Of a stretch of 64,000 nucleotides of DNA, positions 61,340-64,000 are shown in pieces (positions within the stretch are counted from its first letter, which is position 1; every line of letters starts with the position of its first letter). The stretch comes from Parasponia andersonii. Its lineage: Eukaryota > Streptophyta > Magnoliopsida > Rosales > Cannabaceae. The position numbers were made by a program, and so were the translations under genes. Location: the NCBI GenBank assembly GCA_002914805.1, contig JXTB01000386.1, forward strand, positions 252,847 to 316,846, read 5' to 3'. The notes under the pieces are model-generated. The model saw only the letters and a list, made by a program, of their open reading frames with translations, was not told where the DNA came from and made no database searches.

Positions 61340-61684
61340 CTATGATTCATCCTTTTCAGCATTTTTAAAATTTTTTGGTTCAATTTGGGAGATAAAAATC
61401 ATGTTATTACAAATATTTCTAAGTAATACTCTAGTCTTAACTCTTTGTAAGGAGTCACTTAGAATTTGGTCTTTAGAATGAGCATAGTTAAATTTTAAAT
61501 CTTGATGAAAAGAGAGAGTATTACCATTGTCACTTTCCTTTTCTTCCTTAAGATGTTGTTGTAGTTGAGTATCCTTCTCTTCATTTGTTTTCTCATTTGC
61601 ACTTGACTCATTTGGGCTTGGTTCCAAAACTATAACATCATCATCATCTAATTTTTTTCTCCTCTTAGAAAGCGTTAGACTCAT
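61340..61684 (-). pseudogene. Linker region between integrase and reverse transcriptase
   Basis: Open for 114 codons: SLTLSKRRKKLDDDDVIVLE, NEEKDTQLQQHLKEE, LSDSLQRVKTRVLLRNICNN. The charged, low-complexity sequence is typical of the spacer before copia reverse transcriptase. No domain of its own. Confidence 0.6.
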
Positions 61685-62340
61685 AAAAAATAAGATACAT
61701 AGATTCTTCTACTACCAATGTTCTTTTATTGAAAACTCTATAGGCCTTACTAGTAGTAGAATATCCAAAAAAAATACCAATATTGGATTTTGAATCAAAT
61801 TTACCCAAATTATCTTTAGTGATTAAAAAAAAAAGTATTTGCATCCAAAAACTCTAAAATAGCCAATATTGGGTTTTTCATCATTTTAAAATTCACAATG
61901 GTATTTTATTTGAAATAAGTTTAATCAACACCCAGTTTAAAACATAACAAATGATGGTGATGACTTTGGCCTAAAAGTATTTTAGCAAAACATTTGCATT
62001 CGACATGGTCAAAGCTATTTTGAAACCAATAAAGAAAATCAATTTTTTTAAAAAAAAAAAAAGATATTATCTTATTTGTTCAAAATTTCAAATTCAATAT
62101 TTAAAAGGTTAAAGAAAAACTCAATGATTCTAATTGCATAGTTGACAAAAATTAAACATATTATATTTCTAACAAGACATTTTTAAATATAGACAAAGAG
62201 TTGTTACCGATATTACTTATGCCAATAATCTTACTTTTTGTGTTGTCTCCAAAGATGAAATATCTACCATCGTTTCTTTGTGAACGGTAAGAGCTTGGTG
62301 AAGTTATTGGTTTTGTTCTTGGAGCGCTCATTTTCTTACT
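61680..62340 (-). pseudogene. Protease and integrase remnants of the copia element
   Basis: On the minus strand near 62270-62190 the frame reads RYFIFGDNTKSKIIGISNIG, the region after the copia protease. Near 62010-61860 a shifted frame gives a stop-riddled ICYVLNWVLIKLIS, the integrase C-terminal part. Near 61840-61690 KDNLGKFDSKSNIGIFFGYS and AYRVFNKRTLVVEES follow. The catalytic core of integrase between these blocks is missing, so there is an internal deletion of several hundred bases. Confidence 0.7.
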
Positions 62341-62459
62341 TGTACCTACAATAAAAATTCAAATTTAGATTTTTAGTACCCACATAACTTTGGATCCTTT
62401 GGGGTTAGTCTTTGAATTATTTTGTACTCATTCTTGTTTGACACCAAAATATATATTTT

Positions 62460-63740
62460 TCTTAATGGGGCATGAAAAACTTGTATGTCTATCTTAATTA
62501 CAAAAATTGCAAATATATTTTGAGTCATCACTAGATGTTGCTTTGACAAAATAATTTCTGAGATACTTTTGTTTTATAAAAGGTTTGTATTATATACCTC
62601 CTTTGTCAAAAATGTATTTTTATCTACGAAGCATTAAATCAAAATTCTTCTTTCCATTAGTGAACTTGTAAATAATGTTAGTTAAATCTAAAATTGTTTC
62701 TTTTAATGAAGTATTTTCATGTTTTAAAGATACACATATATCACAAGTCAAAACAACTTCCTTTTCTTTTGAAAATTTCTCAAGTTCTTTTGATAAAAGA
62801 GATGATTTCTTCTTGAAAGAACTATTTTTCAAAACAAGCAATTTGTAGATATCATGAAATTCATTAAAATCATTGAGTAGCTTATTATATGATAACTTTT
62901 CTTCATCACTTTCAGAGTCAAAATCATTACTATTATCACTATCATCAAGAAAGTCATCATATAAGTTATTATTAAGTTCAAGAAAGTTTACCTCATCATT
63001 GATAGCCATGAAGCGCATGTTGTCTTCTTGATCTCCTTTATTGTTTTCTTTCATCAAAATCTTATGTGTCGTGAACGCACCTATGAGTTCTTCTAAAGGA
63101 AGTTCAGTGAGATCCTTTGCTTCTTGAATTGCCACCACTTTGCTTCTATATACTCTCGGAAGACTCCTAAACACTTTGTTCACCAAATCAATTCTAGAGA
63201 ATTATTTTCTAAGAGCATTAAGAGAATTAATAATAGTAGTGAATCTAGAAAATATTTGTATAATAGTCTCGTCTTTACGCATCTTGAATAATTCGTATTG
63301 GCGAGTGAAAATATTGATTATTATTTCTTTCAAAGAATTTGTGCCTTGATATGATACTTCAAGCATATTCCATATATTATGAGCATTTGTGGCTTTTTTA
63401 ACATTTTTGAATATATCTTTATCTATACCACAAATCAAAATATGCATAGCTTTCCGTTCATTGAAAAAATAATTTTATCATTTACATCATATTCATCAAT
63501 TTCTTTATCAACAAACTTATCACCAACCTTTTTCATAAAAACAAATAGACCTTTAGTAACATTATACCATAAATCAAAATCTATAGATCGTAGATATGTA
63601 AGCATCTTTCTTTTCTGATAATTAAAATTGGTTCCATTGAAAAATGGTGGTCTAGTTGAAAACCACTCATTTGAAAGATTTTGAAAATTATTTGGGTATG
63701 TTATCTCAAAACGATTAAATCCTTTAAATTTGAGCGCCAA
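62460..63740 (-). pseudogene. copia gag, degenerate
   Basis: From about 63740: FNGTNFNYQKRKMLTYLRS and IDFDLWYNVTKGLFV, then after a frame change near 63447 ATNAHNIWNMLEVSYQGTN, MRKDETIIQIFSRFTTIINS, VFRSLPRVYRSKVVAIQEAK and an acidic stretch. This is the UBN2-type gag of plant copia elements. Near 62510-62470 a zinc knuckle CX2CX4HX4C can be read (CNFCN, stop, DRHTSFSC) with a stop inside it. No ATG is present at the expected start; TTG occupies it. Confidence 0.85.
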
Positions 63741-63752
63741 ACTTTGATACTA
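63737..63752 (-). other. Primer-binding site
   Basis: On the minus strand TAGTATCAAAGTTTGG lies two bases inside the 5' LTR end and resembles TGGTATCAGAGC, the complement of the initiator-methionine tRNA 3' end (9 of 12 by eye). Mutated but recognisable. Confidence 0.65.
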
Positions 63753-63754
63753 AT

Positions 63755-64000
63755 TATTAACCCAAGATTGACTACCCAAATGATGAGGTGAATTAGGTTT
63801 TAGAACTTTTTAAGAAACTTTTCAACTATCTAAAACCATAGACCACTATTTTGAAACTTTGAGGCTAAATGAACAATAATACCAAATATATAGTAATAAT
63901 ACCAAGTCAATTAAGCACAATAAATATTAAGTACATAATCAAATAGTTTGCATTAAAGTAAAGAGTGTAGGGATAGAGAAAATGCAAACTCCATTTTTAC
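63755..64000 (-). repeat. 5' LTR of the copia element, truncated by window edge
   Basis: It starts TATTAACC and matches the 3' LTR start at 56247 along 245 bases with scattered substitutions. If it is as long as the 3' LTR it would continue to about 65.17 kb. The initial TG is mutated to TA. Confidence 0.85.

Larger units (their letters stand above)
56247..64000 (-). mobile_element. Ty1/copia LTR retrotransposon, Sirevirus-like, partial in window
   Basis: On the minus strand the order is: 5' LTR end (from 63755 outwards), primer-binding site, gag, protease and integrase remnants, reverse transcriptase, RNase H, an extra ORF, polypurine tract and 3' LTR (57663-56247). The reverse transcriptase/RNase H order after integrase marks copia. 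A long element with 1.4-kb LTRs, a GGGAGAT polypurine end, repeated palindromes and an extra ORF after pol are features I associate with Sireviruses. Stops and frameshifts are abundant and the LTRs differ at roughly one position in ten over their shared 240 bases, so it is an old copy. The upstream LTR is cut by the window edge. Confidence 0.9.

Overview
This window is nuclear DNA of a flowering plant, most likely a eudicot. The genes have GT-AG introns, the background is AT-rich, and the gene set is typical of plants: a FEZ-type NAC factor, a DExH18-type SUV3 helicase, a NAP1-related histone chaperone and a plant THADA. About a third of the window is recognisable transposable-element DNA. There are no bacterial features and no CRISPR. 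The species cannot be named from the sequence.

Layout. 1-2.4 kb: intergenic DNA with a small hAT relic (1519-2400) that keeps its terminal repeats and 8-bp target duplication. 2.72-11.61 kb: one CACTA (En/Spm) transposon with both termini, palindromic subterminal arrays, a degenerate TNP2-type transposase, and a second gene region holding a Transposase_24 domain and an Ulp1/C48 protease-like domain. 15.1-17.1 kb: FEZ-like NAC gene (+). 18.6-21.8 kb: SUV3-type RNA helicase (+), read here with a short last exon past the apparent stop. 21.8-28.9 kb: intergenic, with a SINE and a possible decayed second CACTA end. 28.9-34.7 kb: an 11-exon minus-strand gene for a roughly 1,055-residue ankyrin-CCCH-RRM-LOTUS-RING protein. 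35.9-39.3 kb: a 5'-truncated LINE (+). 40.76-43.87 kb: NRP1-like histone chaperone (-), 10 exons. 44.55-44.75 kb: a SINE with a perfect 14-bp target duplication. 45.77-53.98 kb: THADA homologue (-), 4 exons, 2,218 residues. 56.04-56.23 kb: hAT transposase C-terminus, interrupted by a Sirevirus-like Ty1/copia element (minus strand) that fills 56.25 kb to the window edge. Its 3' LTR is complete; its 5' LTR runs out of the window.

The host genes are unrelated housekeeping or developmental genes, not an operon. Two themes stand out. First, several repeat families could be delimited by eye with terminal repeats and target-site duplications. Second, three host genes have an apparent TAA stop that overlaps a strong GTAAG donor, so their C-termini may continue in small downstream exons. 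The most unusual protein is the ankyrin-CCCH-RRM-LOTUS-RING fusion. All calls come from reading the sequence; no database search was possible.
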